Shown here in pieces: positions 17,724 to 25,377 of a DNA stretch of 64,000 bases. Origin of the DNA: Meiothermus sp. (GTDB lineage: Bacteria; Deinococcota; Deinococci; Deinococcales; Thermaceae); the NCBI RefSeq assembly GCF_026004115.1, contig NZ_BPIM01000001.1, positions 1,054,001-1,118,000 on the forward strand. Reading direction: 5' to 3'. A program made the translations under genes and the position numbers. The notes below the pieces were generated by a model that was not told the DNA's origin, ran no database searches, and saw only the letters and a program-made list of their open reading frames with translations. Each line of letters opens with the position of its first letter. Within the stretch, counting starts at the first letter, position 1.

Positions 17724-20399
17724 TTATGAACCGCCAGCCCTCGATCTTAGACGCTCTACGGCCCTGTTCCGCACCAGTCGGTTGCCGTCCTGGGCCAAGC
17801 GCTCCAGCACTGTGGCGGGCGTATTGGGGTTCTGGGCCACCGCGTAGCGCACCAGCCACTCCGGGGCAGCCCAGTGGCGCACCTTGGATAACTCCTGCGC
17901 AGGGATGTGAGGCCCGGCCAGGGCCACCGCGCGGTTCAAAGCAAAGGGCGACCTCGAGGCGGCCAGCGCCAGCCGGGCGCGGTACACCGCCAGGGTCTGG
18001 GGGTCGAGGTGGGGGTTCTGCAGGGCTGCGAGGCGCACGTTTTCGTCTGTATCCCGCAGCAGAACACCCAGGGTAGCCTGGGGGGTCTGGGGGTGCTGGG
18101 CCACGGCCTGGCGCACATCCCGGTCGGCGTCCTGGGCCAGAATGGCCAGCATTTCGGGGCCGAGGGCCGGGTTCCTGGCCAGCGCCTGCCGCACCGTCCA
18201 CTCGCCGTCGAAGAGCAGGTCTTGCAAAGTCGAGGGCGGCGTGGCCGGGTTTTGTGCAGCCAGGGTGCGGCCCCAGACACCCTGCTGGGCCAGTTGCTGC
18301 AAGAACCGGCCTTCCAGGCCCGGATCGAGGGCCTCGGCCCGGCGGTACTGCGCCACCAGGTCGGCCGGGGCACGGGGGTGGGCCTGAGCCGCTTGCCGTA
18401 CCTGCTCGTCGGGGTCGGCCAGCAGTCTGTGCAGGGCGGGCACGGGGGTGAGGGGGTGCTCGGCTACCCGCAGCCGAATGTCCTGCGGGTCGTCGTTGGC
18501 CAGACGCCCCAAAATTTCTGCGGTCACCTGCGGGTGCATCAGCACCGCCCGCCGCACATCGGCATCGGGGTCTTGCGAGAGCAAAAACAGCAGGTCGCGG
18601 TTCACACCCGGGTTGGAGGCCAGGGCTTGGCGCACCCGCCAGTCGGGATCCTGGGCCAGGACGCTCTGGGTATGAAAAGGGGTCAAGGGGTGCTGGGCAG
18701 CCAGGCGTCGGGCCCACTCGTTGCCTTGGGCCAGCCTGTCCAGCAGTGCTGGCGGCAGGGGCTCTGCGAGTTTAGCTCTTCGGAAAAACTCCACCAAACC
18801 CATTTCCACCTGCGGTTCCAGACCTTCAAGAAGCAAACGCAAGGCCCCTTCCGGCACCCGGGGGTGGTCGGCTACGGCCTGGCGTACGTCGCGGTCGGGG
18901 TCCTGGGCCAGTTGGTACAGTACCTCGACAGGGGTGGAGGGGCGGGCCGCTACCGCCTGGCGCACCCGCCAGTGGTCGTCCTGGGCTAGTTGTAAAACCA
19001 CCGGCAGGGGGGTCTGGGCGTTCTGGGCCACCTGGGCCCGCACGTCGGGCTGCTCGTCGTGGGCCAGGGCTTGCAGGCTTTCCGGCGGGGTAAAGGGGTG
19101 TACCGCCACCGCCTGTCGCACGTCGGGATCGGTATCGGCGGCCATGGCGGCCAGGGTGGCGGCAGGGGTATGGGGGTGGCGGGCCACTGCCAGACGGGCG
19201 AGCCAGTCGGGGTCGGTGTGGTAGCGGTGTAAGAACTGCACCGGGGCGTGGGGATGGGCCAGGGCTAGCCGCCGGGTGTGCGCACCCAAGGCGGCCAGGC
19301 GCTGGAGTTCCTGGGGCGAGAGCCGGGGGTCGTGGGATTGAAGCTGCTCTAAGAACCGGCGCATTTGCGAGGGGAGGGCAGGGTTTTGGGCTGCAGCCTG
19401 CCGCACCTCTTCGGATTCATCTGCCAGGAGGCGCTCGAGCAGCCCCGCGGGGCACCGGGGGTTGGCGGCCACCGCCTGTCGTACCTCCCGGTCGCCGTCC
19501 TGGGCCAGCGTCTCGAGCCAGGCCACAGGCAGGCCCGGGTTGCCAGCCGCGGCGATGCGCACCCGCCAGTCGTCGTCGGTGGTCAGGCGCTCCAGTAGCG
19601 AGGGCGGGGTTTGGGGGTGCCGGGCCACCAGCGCACGCACCCAGGGGGTGGCCTGAACCAGGGTCTCCAGGGGCATCTCCACCGGAAGCCCGGCCTCCAG
19701 CCGCTCCACCCAGTTCAGGGTCTGGTGGGGGGTAGCCGGATGCTGGCGGGCCGCTTTGCGTACCGTCTCCTCTTCATCGAGCAGGAAGGCTTCCAGCACC
19801 GCTTTAGGCAGGTCGGCCTGTTCCAGGAGGGCTAAGCGCAGGCCGGGGTCGGGCTCGAGGGCCAGGCGCGGGGCCAGCCAGGCCGGGGTCATGCCCAGCA
19901 GCACCATCTGTCGCAGCTCGAGGTAGTCCATGTCCGCTTCGCACCAACCCAGGGCCGCCTCCAGGGGCTCGCTTTCGAAGCCCACGTGCAGCCGGGCCGC
20001 CTCGGCCACCCCCGGCAGGGCATGATCGGTTAGGGCCTCTACAAGCTCGAGGGGCGCCTGTGGATTGCGCAGCACGCTGAGCACAGCACCATAGTCGCCC
20101 TCCCGCACCGCCCAGCGCAGGAAATGCGAGGAAGCCTCGGGGCTGCCCAGCAAGCGCAGACGGGCATATCCTGGAAGCTCGGCCAGCCAGTTGGCATTCA
20201 CCAGCAAGAACAGATCCAGCACCGGGTTGCCCAGCACTGCTTCGGGAAAGTGCACCGCCAGCCGCCAAAGCACCGCTTCGGGGGTATTGGGGTTAGCCGC
20301 CACCGCACGGCGGATTTCGGCTTCGGGCCGAGCGGCCAGAGCCCGCAGCCGCTCGGGCGGGGTCTGGGGGTTCTGGGCTTCTTCAAGCAAGGCCTTCAT
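17724..20399 (-). CDS. Large LRV (leucine-rich repeat variant) repeat protein
   Basis: An 891-residue solenoid built from about two dozen ~24-residue repeats of the pattern LAxDxDxxVRxAVAxNPxTP, the signature of the LRV family first noted beside the Azotobacter nif genes. The four-cysteine iron-sulfur segment of that protein is not visible here. Repeats cover almost the whole length; a less regular segment at about 50-180 and one near 540-560 may be hinges. No signal peptide or membrane span is seen, so it is cytoplasmic. It lies between a MoxR-like ATPase gene (49 bp upstream) and the DUF2201/VWA gene (25 bp downstream), and probably acts as the adaptor or scaffold of that pair. ATG 20399 is used; GTG 20405 is possible. 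Confidence 0.85.
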   Translation of the reverse strand: MKALLEEAQNPQTPPERLRALAARPEAEIRRAVAANPNTPEAVLWRLAVHFPEAVLGNPVLDLFLLVNANWLAELPGYARLRLLGSPEASSHFLRWAVREGDYGAVLSVLRNPQAPLELVEALTDHALPGVAEAARLHVGFESEPLEAALGWCEADMDYLELRQMVLLGMTPAWLAPRLALEPDPGLRLALLEQADLPKAVLEAFLLDEEETVRKAARQHPATPHQTLNWVERLEAGLPVEMPLETLVQATPWVRALVARHPQTPPSLLERLTTDDDWRVRIAAAGNPGLPVAWLETLAQDGDREVRQAVAANPRCPAGLLERLLADESEEVRQAAAQNPALPSQMRRFLEQLQSHDPRLSPQELQRLAALGAHTRRLALAHPHAPVQFLHRYHTDPDWLARLAVARHPHTPAATLAAMAADTDPDVRQAVAVHPFTPPESLQALAHDEQPDVRAQVAQNAQTPLPVVLQLAQDDHWRVRQAVAARPSTPVEVLYQLAQDPDRDVRQAVADHPRVPEGALRLLLEGLEPQVEMGLVEFFRRAKLAEPLPPALLDRLAQGNEWARRLAAQHPLTPFHTQSVLAQDPDWRVRQALASNPGVNRDLLFLLSQDPDADVRRAVLMHPQVTAEILGRLANDDPQDIRLRVAEHPLTPVPALHRLLADPDEQVRQAAQAHPRAPADLVAQYRRAEALDPGLEGRFLQQLAQQGVWGRTLAAQNPATPPSTLQDLLFDGEWTVRQALARNPALGPEMLAILAQDADRDVRQAVAQHPQTPQATLGVLLRDTDENVRLAALQNPHLDPQTLAVYRARLALAASRSPFALNRAVALAGPHIPAQELSKVRHWAAPEWLVRYAVAQNPNTPATVLERLAQDGNRLVRNRAVERLRSRAGGS

Positions 20400-20448
20400 A
20401 CGCACTTCGATTCCACCCCACAGGGCCTTCGGGGCTATCCCCCGCCGC

Positions 20449-21444
20449 TCAGCCCAGTACCAGTTCCCGGTAATCCTCGAGGTAGGCCCGCAGGCGGGGC
20501 TCTTCGTGTATCAGCAGGGCAAACTCTCCCACCCCGTGCTGCTTTAGCCGCGTATACAGGTCGGACACCAGTAGCTGTACCCATTCTGTGGGGGCCACCT
20601 CGACCATCCAGCGGAAGGCGTTCAGGGCCTGGCGGGCGCTTTCGGCGCGAAAGGCCAGCCCCATCGTGAGGGCATAGCGGGCCGAGGGTTCCTCGGGGAA
20701 AGGGGGGCTGGCCTGGCCGTGCAGAATTTCGCTCAGCTCGGGCAGCGCCCGGTAGACCTGCTCGTAGGCCGCGAGTTCGGCAGCAGCAGCCTCGCCCACC
20801 ACCGGGGCGATGTCGAGCCCAGCCTTGAGCAAATGTGAGGCCATCTCCCAGCTCCGGGGACTGGGCCAGGCCGGGCTTTTGGCGTCCATCTGGTGCAACA
20901 GGGCCGGGCGAAAGGCCAGGAAAGCCAGAATGCGCTCGTCAATACCAACCTGCAAGCCATAGGCCTTGAAGCTCTCGTAGTTTGGGGCGACCTCGAGATG
21001 AATGAAGCGGTTGGCCAGCGGGGCCGGCATATCAAACACCGCTGCGCGGTCTTCCTTGCGGTTGCCCGCCGCCCAGACAAACCAGCCCTCCGGCAGCTCA
21101 TACGAGCCCACCTTGCGGTCGAGGATGAGCTGCTGGGCCATGCCCTGCATGGTCGGGGGGGCCATGTTGAGCTCGTCCAGGAACAAAATACCCTCACCCT
21201 CCCGGGGCAAAAACTCGGGCGGATACCACCGTGAAACCCCGTCCAGGGGCACCGGCAGCCCGCGCAGGTCGGTGGGGGCCAGTTGCGAGAGGCGCAAGTC
21301 AATAAAGCCAAGCCCATACTTGCGGGCGGTCTGCGCCACGATGGAGGATTTCCCTACCCCCGGCGGCCCCCATAGCATGGTGGCAATCTGTATACGATGC
21401 TCAATTAGACCCGAAAGGTACTGGGCAAGTTCGGTAGGGCTCAC
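20449..21444 (-). CDS. MoxR-like AAA+ ATPase
   Basis: A 331-residue AAA+ protein of the dynein-related/MoxR type (AAA_5). Walker A is WGPPGVGKSS (25-34), Walker B ILFLDELN (86-93), and a sensor-1 asparagine occurs in VWAAGNRKED; PLANRFIHLEV is the arginine-finger region. The remainder is a helical lid. The start is GTG 21444. It heads a compact unit with the LRV and DUF2201/VWA proteins; the ATPase probably remodels a substrate presented by the VWA partner. The family relationship is firm; the job of this particular trio is not known to me. Confidence 0.87.
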   Translation of the reverse strand: MSPTELAQYLSGLIEHRIQIATMLWGPPGVGKSSIVAQTARKYGLGFIDLRLSQLAPTDLRGLPVPLDGVSRWYPPEFLPREGEGILFLDELNMAPPTMQGMAQQLILDRKVGSYELPEGWFVWAAGNRKEDRAAVFDMPAPLANRFIHLEVAPNYESFKAYGLQVGIDERILAFLAFRPALLHQMDAKSPAWPSPRSWEMASHLLKAGLDIAPVVGEAAAAELAAYEQVYRALPELSEILHGQASPPFPEEPSARYALTMGLAFRAESARQALNAFRWMVEVAPTEWVQLLVSDLYTRLKQHGVGEFALLIHEEPRLRAYLEDYRELVLG

Positions 21445-21538
21445 GCGCCCAGTGTGGGGGATGCGGGGGCGAACTTTGTAGGCAAATGAACATTCGGGCC
21501 TGGTTAAATTTGCGCTAAAGAAAATATCCCCTGTGGCC

Positions 21539-22012
21539 TTAGGGCTTGCCCCACCTCGAGAACGGGTGCACCACCAGATTGGCGTTCAGGTAGCGGGGGT
21601 CGCGGGTCACCTCCTCCCCCACCCAGTCGGGCAGCTCGAGGGGTTGGTCGGGGGACTTTAGCTCCACCTCGGCCACCACCAGCCCCAGGTTTTCACCCGC
21701 AAACTCATCTACCTCCCAGACCCGTCCGCGGTATTCGATGCGGTAGCGGGTTTTCTCGATGAGGGGCCGCAGGCAAAGTTGCTCGAGCAGTTCCTGGGCC
21801 TCGGCCAGCGGGAGGGGGTACTCGTACTCGAGACGGGTTAACCCCTGGGCCTGGCCCTTGATGGTCAGGTAAGCCTGATCGCCTGCAATCCGCACCCGCA
21901 CAGTGCGGGCCTCCTGGCGGCACAAATAGCCCTGGCGGTACAGCACGCCCACCGCCCCCGGCTTCCAGTCTGAAGAGCGAACCAGGAATTTGCGCTCGGT
22001 TTCGGAGCCCAT
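21539..22012 (-). CDS. CYTH-domain phosphohydrolase
   Basis: A 157-residue CYTH protein (CyaB/thiamine triphosphatase fold). The signature ExExK is seen in ETERKFLV near the N-terminus, followed by the alternating charged strands of the triphosphate tunnel: RVRIAG, LTIKG, LEYEYPL, TRYRIEY, WEVDEF and VVAEVELKS. Bacterial members usually hydrolyse inorganic triphosphate or short polyphosphate with divalent metal; some make cAMP, which cannot be excluded. It lies 63 bp downstream of bshA on the same strand, possibly in one transcript. Confidence 0.85.
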   Translation of the reverse strand: MGSETERKFLVRSSDWKPGAVGVLYRQGYLCRQEARTVRVRIAGDQAYLTIKGQAQGLTRLEYEYPLPLAEAQELLEQLCLRPLIEKTRYRIEYRGRVWEVDEFAGENLGLVVAEVELKSPDQPLELPDWVGEEVTRDPRYLNANLVVHPFSRWGKP

Positions 22013-22075
22013 ACCCCATTGTATGGGCTGAATTCGCAGGCTTTGTTGCTGGAAGCCGCGCTATTTTCCCACCGC

Positions 22076-23341
22076 TTAAACCTCGAGGGTCTTCTCGTAG
22101 ACCTCCAGATACCGGGGCAGCACCACCTCGGGCCGGAAACGCTCGATGGCCCGTGTGCGGGCGGCCTCGCCCATGTTGCGGCGGCGGGTGCGGCTCGTGA
22201 GGATTTCCAGGCTGGCCTCGAGCATCCCCTGCACATCGCCCATCGGGCGCAAAAAGCCGGTTCGGCCCTCCTCAATGAGTTCGGGTAGCCCCCCCACCCG
22301 GCTCGCCACCACCGGCACGCCACTGGCCATAGCCTCCAGGGCCACCAGTCCAAAGGACTCCTGCTCGGAGGGCAGCAAAAAAAGGTCGGCCACGCTCATG
22401 AACTTCTCAATGGTGGGGGTAGACTCCAAAAACTGTACCCGTCCGGCTATCTCGAGGTCGTGGGCCAGCTCGATGGCTTCCTGCCGCAAGGGCCCCTCGC
22501 CAATCATGAGCATCCGCGCGGGCATCCGCTCCACAATGCCGGCAAATACCCGCAAAGCATCCAGCGGGCGCTTGACCGCGCGGAAGTTCGAAACGTGCAT
22601 TACGATGGCCTCTTCCGGCTGGGCAAAACGGGCCCGGTAGGCTGGATCGCGGTTGGGCTTGAAGCGCTCGGGATCCACCCAGTTGTAGATCACTTCAATC
22701 TCGCGCTCCACCCCCAGTTTGCGGTGGGTGTCGTGAGCCAGCGAGTGGGAGACCGCCGTCACCGCGTCCGAGGTGCGCACAGCGTGCTGGGTGGTTTTGG
22801 CAAAGGCCGGTTCAGGCCCGATCAGGGTCACGTCGGTGCCGTGCAGGGTGGTCACGACCTTGATATCCAGCCCCATGTCGCGGGCCAGAATGGCGCTGGT
22901 GGCGTGGGGAATGGCGTAGTGGGCATGCACCAGTTCAATCTTGAAGCGCTCGATGAGCTCAGCGATGGAGTTTGCGGCAGTGAGCGGGGTCAGGGGTTCC
23001 TGGAACAGGGGATAATCGGCGCTCAAAATTTGATGAAAATGCAGCGAACCCGCCCTCAGGGGTCGCTTGAGCAACCCCAGCCAGCGGGCCACGCTCTGCC
23101 TGGAGGCCTGGAATATGCGGCCCAGCCCACCTACCGGATCCTGGCCCATCGAGATGGGGCCCGCACCCAGCAGGTTGCTGCTCAGGCCCAGCTGGCTCAG
23201 CCTCTCTTCGGTCAGGCGAAAGGGCCGCTCGGTGGCCACCACATGCACCCGGTGTCCCAGCCCCGCCAGGGCCAGCGCCAGCTCGGTAGCCACCACCCCC
23301 GAACCCCCTGCGCTGGCATGGCAAAGAATCGCTATGTTCAT
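22076..23341 (-). CDS. bshA: N-acetyl-alpha-D-glucosaminyl L-malate synthase (bacillithiol synthesis)
   Basis: A 421-residue GT4 glycosyltransferase of the GT-B fold. The start MNIAILCHASAGGSGVVATEL and the strings HVHYAIPHA-like (VHAHYAIPHATSA), TTLHGTDVTLIG, VSHSL and YNWVDPERFKP are characteristic of BshA, which joins UDP-GlcNAc to L-malate in the first step of bacillithiol synthesis. The C-terminal donor site LPSEQESFGLVALEAMASG is intact. It is about 45 residues longer than typical BshA, owing to an insertion at about 70-110 (GRIFQASRQSVARWLGLLKR). GGGAGG-like SD (gggaggttgt) precedes ATG 23341. Bacillithiol is the main low-molecular thiol of Deinococcota. Confidence 0.88.
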   Translation of the reverse strand: MNIAILCHASAGGSGVVATELALALAGLGHRVHVVATERPFRLTEERLSQLGLSSNLLGAGPISMGQDPVGGLGRIFQASRQSVARWLGLLKRPLRAGSLHFHQILSADYPLFQEPLTPLTAANSIAELIERFKIELVHAHYAIPHATSAILARDMGLDIKVVTTLHGTDVTLIGPEPAFAKTTQHAVRTSDAVTAVSHSLAHDTHRKLGVEREIEVIYNWVDPERFKPNRDPAYRARFAQPEEAIVMHVSNFRAVKRPLDALRVFAGIVERMPARMLMIGEGPLRQEAIELAHDLEIAGRVQFLESTPTIEKFMSVADLFLLPSEQESFGLVALEAMASGVPVVASRVGGLPELIEEGRTGFLRPMGDVQGMLEASLEILTSRTRRRNMGEAARTRAIERFRPEVVLPRYLEVYEKTLEV

Positions 23342-23518
23342 ACAACCTCCCTTCGTGCGGCCTCGAGATCCGGACGACAATGGCCGATGCCTCTGCCCAG
23401 AAGCATGTTTCCATACTGAGCGTGCCCGGTCAGCACAGCTTCAGATTTTGGGATCGACTCCTGGGGGCGTGTCCAGGCTAAAACATAAAAATGAGAAACG
23501 GGCTAAAAGCCAGCTTAA

Positions 23519-23728
23519 GAAAACCTAAAGGAACGGGGCTACGTGGTGCGCATGAGCCAGCCCCACCGCCACTACGTGGGGATTTGTATTGGCATCTATA
23601 ACCCCCAGGGCCAGAAGGTAGGTCAGGTCTCTCGTACCGAAAACGAAGAGTATTTGTTTGTGGCCACCCACAGCAAAAAGGTCTTCTACGCTCTGCGCTC
23701 GAGGGAGGCGGGGCGGCTGGCAGGCTAG
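23519..23728 (+). pseudogene. C-terminal relic of a D12-class DNA methyltransferase
   Basis: A 69-residue frame with no proper start (a TAA precedes it directly) reads LKERGYVVRMSQPHRHYVG, then GIYNPQGQKVGQVSRTEN and EYLFVATHSKKVFYALR. This aligns throughout with the last ~85 residues of the intact methyltransferase at 5082-6164 (LKDWGYVARLTRQHQRYVG and following). The relic is GC-rich like the host genome, unlike the intact gene, so it derives from a different, longer-resident member of the family. The rest of that gene and its nuclease are gone. Its TAG overlaps the stop of the converging gene at 23725. Confidence 0.8.
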
Positions 23729-25248
23729 GGTCTGGGAAACAGGGCCAGCCCACTCACCACCGGGCGAACCCCCAGCAGGCCCCCGTTCGGGTTCTTGAGC
23801 TGTCCTTTCACCCATAGTTGCGCCGAGCCGCCACCATCCATGCGAATGGCCCCCCAGAAACCCAGTTCCTGCAAAGTGCGGGCCAGCGCCTCGGGGCGCA
23901 TGGGCTCGGTCACGATGAAGTAAAGCGCGCCCTCCTGCGTCCAGGCCACCGCCGACTGCGCTGCCACTGCCTCCACCGGGGCGCGGTCGCGGAAGGGTTC
24001 GGCGTTGGGGCTAAAAACATTGACCCCGCCCTGGATGAGCAGGGGGCCCGCTTCCAGGGCGTGGCTCACGGGCGGCTCGAGGCCCACCAAAAGCCGAAGT
24101 GTTTCGCCGGTGCGGGCCAGGGGCTCTTCGGCCGGGAAGCTCAGCGCCCAGAAGCCCTCGGGGAGTTCGTAGGGGGCAGGGTAGGTAGCAACAATCTGTT
24201 CGCCCTGCACCAGGTGAATGTTCTCGCCCGCCCGCCCCACCGGCCCCGGCAGGGTGTGCACGGTGTAGCGGGCCCGGGCCAGGTTGAGCCCCACCCGCAA
24301 CGTGCGCCCATCGGCCAGCTGCACCGAGGCCGTAAAGCGGGGCAGGCCGGCAAATACATTGTTGTCCTGCCAGAACAAGGCACTGCGCCCGTAGGGAAAA
24401 CTGAGGGGCACCCCACCCCGCACCCACAGGCCGATGGGGGTGCCGGTGCGGCCATCGAAATAGCCCCCGTTCAAGAGGGCCAGCGCCCCGGGGGCCATCT
24501 CCGGCAGCGCCCGGCGCTCGCCAGGGCGGCCTACGGGCTCCATGCGCCAGCGCCCCGGCTGGGCCTGAAGCCAGTAAACCCGCACCGGCTCGGGCGTCCA
24601 GGCCCACAGCTCTCGGTAACGGAAACCGGGCTCTACGGTCTCCTCGCGCTCGGGCTCGAGGTAGTACACATCAAGCACGTAGCGGCGGGGGTTCTCAAGC
24701 ACAAAGCTGCGATAGCGGTAGAGGCGGCCCAGCGGGGCTTGCAGGGTCAGGCGGGTGCTCTGCACCTCGTAGCTAGCCAATACCTCCACCCCCGCAGGCC
24801 GCAGGCCCTCGAGGCCCGGCAAAAAGTAAGGCAGACTTAGCTCCAGGCGGCCCGGATAGGGTGCTAAGTCGGAAGGCGCAGGCAGCACGGCGTCGCCCTC
24901 GGGCAGATCCAGCACCAGGCGCAAGCGGCTGGCGTCCGCGGAAAAACGCACCCGCGCCTCCGGGGCAGTTATCAGGCCCACCGCGCGGATTACTTCTATG
25001 GGCAACAGCATCCCCTGGGGCGGGGGAAGGCCGGCCTCCAGCGGGGGGGCCCAGCCAATCCCTTCTACGTAGGTAAAACTTAGCTCAGCTTTGCGAAAGG
25101 TGAGGGCACCATTTTCCTGCGTGACACTGAGCCCCAACCTGTTTGCCGGGAGCATCGGGTTTCCCGCTGGGGGGGTCTGGGCGTAAACCATTGCCCAGGG
25201 CACAGCCAGTATTATCAGCCAGCGCAGCATGGTTTTATTCCAAACCAT
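23725..25248 (-). CDS. Exported phosphodiester glycosidase (NAGPA)-family protein
   Basis: A 507-residue protein with a signal peptide (MLRWLIILAVPWAMVYAQ). The C-terminal half matches the NAGPA / phosphodiester-glycosidase domain: ALLNGGYFDGRTGTPIGLWV, then VAWTQEGALYFIV and the diagnostic AIRMDGGGSAQLWVKG. The N-terminal half (about 30-230) is a beta-rich region resembling copper amine oxidase-like or AMIN-type cell wall modules (LLPIEVIRAVGL, RFSADASRLRLVLDLP). A cell-envelope polysaccharide or wall role is likely. The start may be 25248 or ATG 25230; neither has a strong ribosome-binding site. It converges on the methyltransferase relic. Confidence 0.78.
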   Translation of the reverse strand: MVWNKTMLRWLIILAVPWAMVYAQTPPAGNPMLPANRLGLSVTQENGALTFRKAELSFTYVEGIGWAPPLEAGLPPPQGMLLPIEVIRAVGLITAPEARVRFSADASRLRLVLDLPEGDAVLPAPSDLAPYPGRLELSLPYFLPGLEGLRPAGVEVLASYEVQSTRLTLQAPLGRLYRYRSFVLENPRRYVLDVYYLEPEREETVEPGFRYRELWAWTPEPVRVYWLQAQPGRWRMEPVGRPGERRALPEMAPGALALLNGGYFDGRTGTPIGLWVRGGVPLSFPYGRSALFWQDNNVFAGLPRFTASVQLADGRTLRVGLNLARARYTVHTLPGPVGRAGENIHLVQGEQIVATYPAPYELPEGFWALSFPAEEPLARTGETLRLLVGLEPPVSHALEAGPLLIQGGVNVFSPNAEPFRDRAPVEAVAAQSAVAWTQEGALYFIVTEPMRPEALARTLQELGFWGAIRMDGGGSAQLWVKGQLKNPNGGLLGVRPVVSGLALFPRP

Positions 25249-25377
25249 ATCTATACCTGCAAAAATGGGTAAAGGCTCAATCGTTGTTGAGGAGAGCCAG
25301 CATCCTGGCCACCAAGTTTTAGTCCGATGCGGACGAAAGCGGTACAGCCAGCAATAACCTCACGGGCCAGAATTGAG

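Noticed and set aside
17907-20669. Regular DNA-level repeats and long antisense frames in the LRV region, at first CRISPR-like
   Set aside because: The spacing of ~72 bp reflects 24-residue protein repeats; units are diverged and coding, without identical direct repeats or unique spacers.
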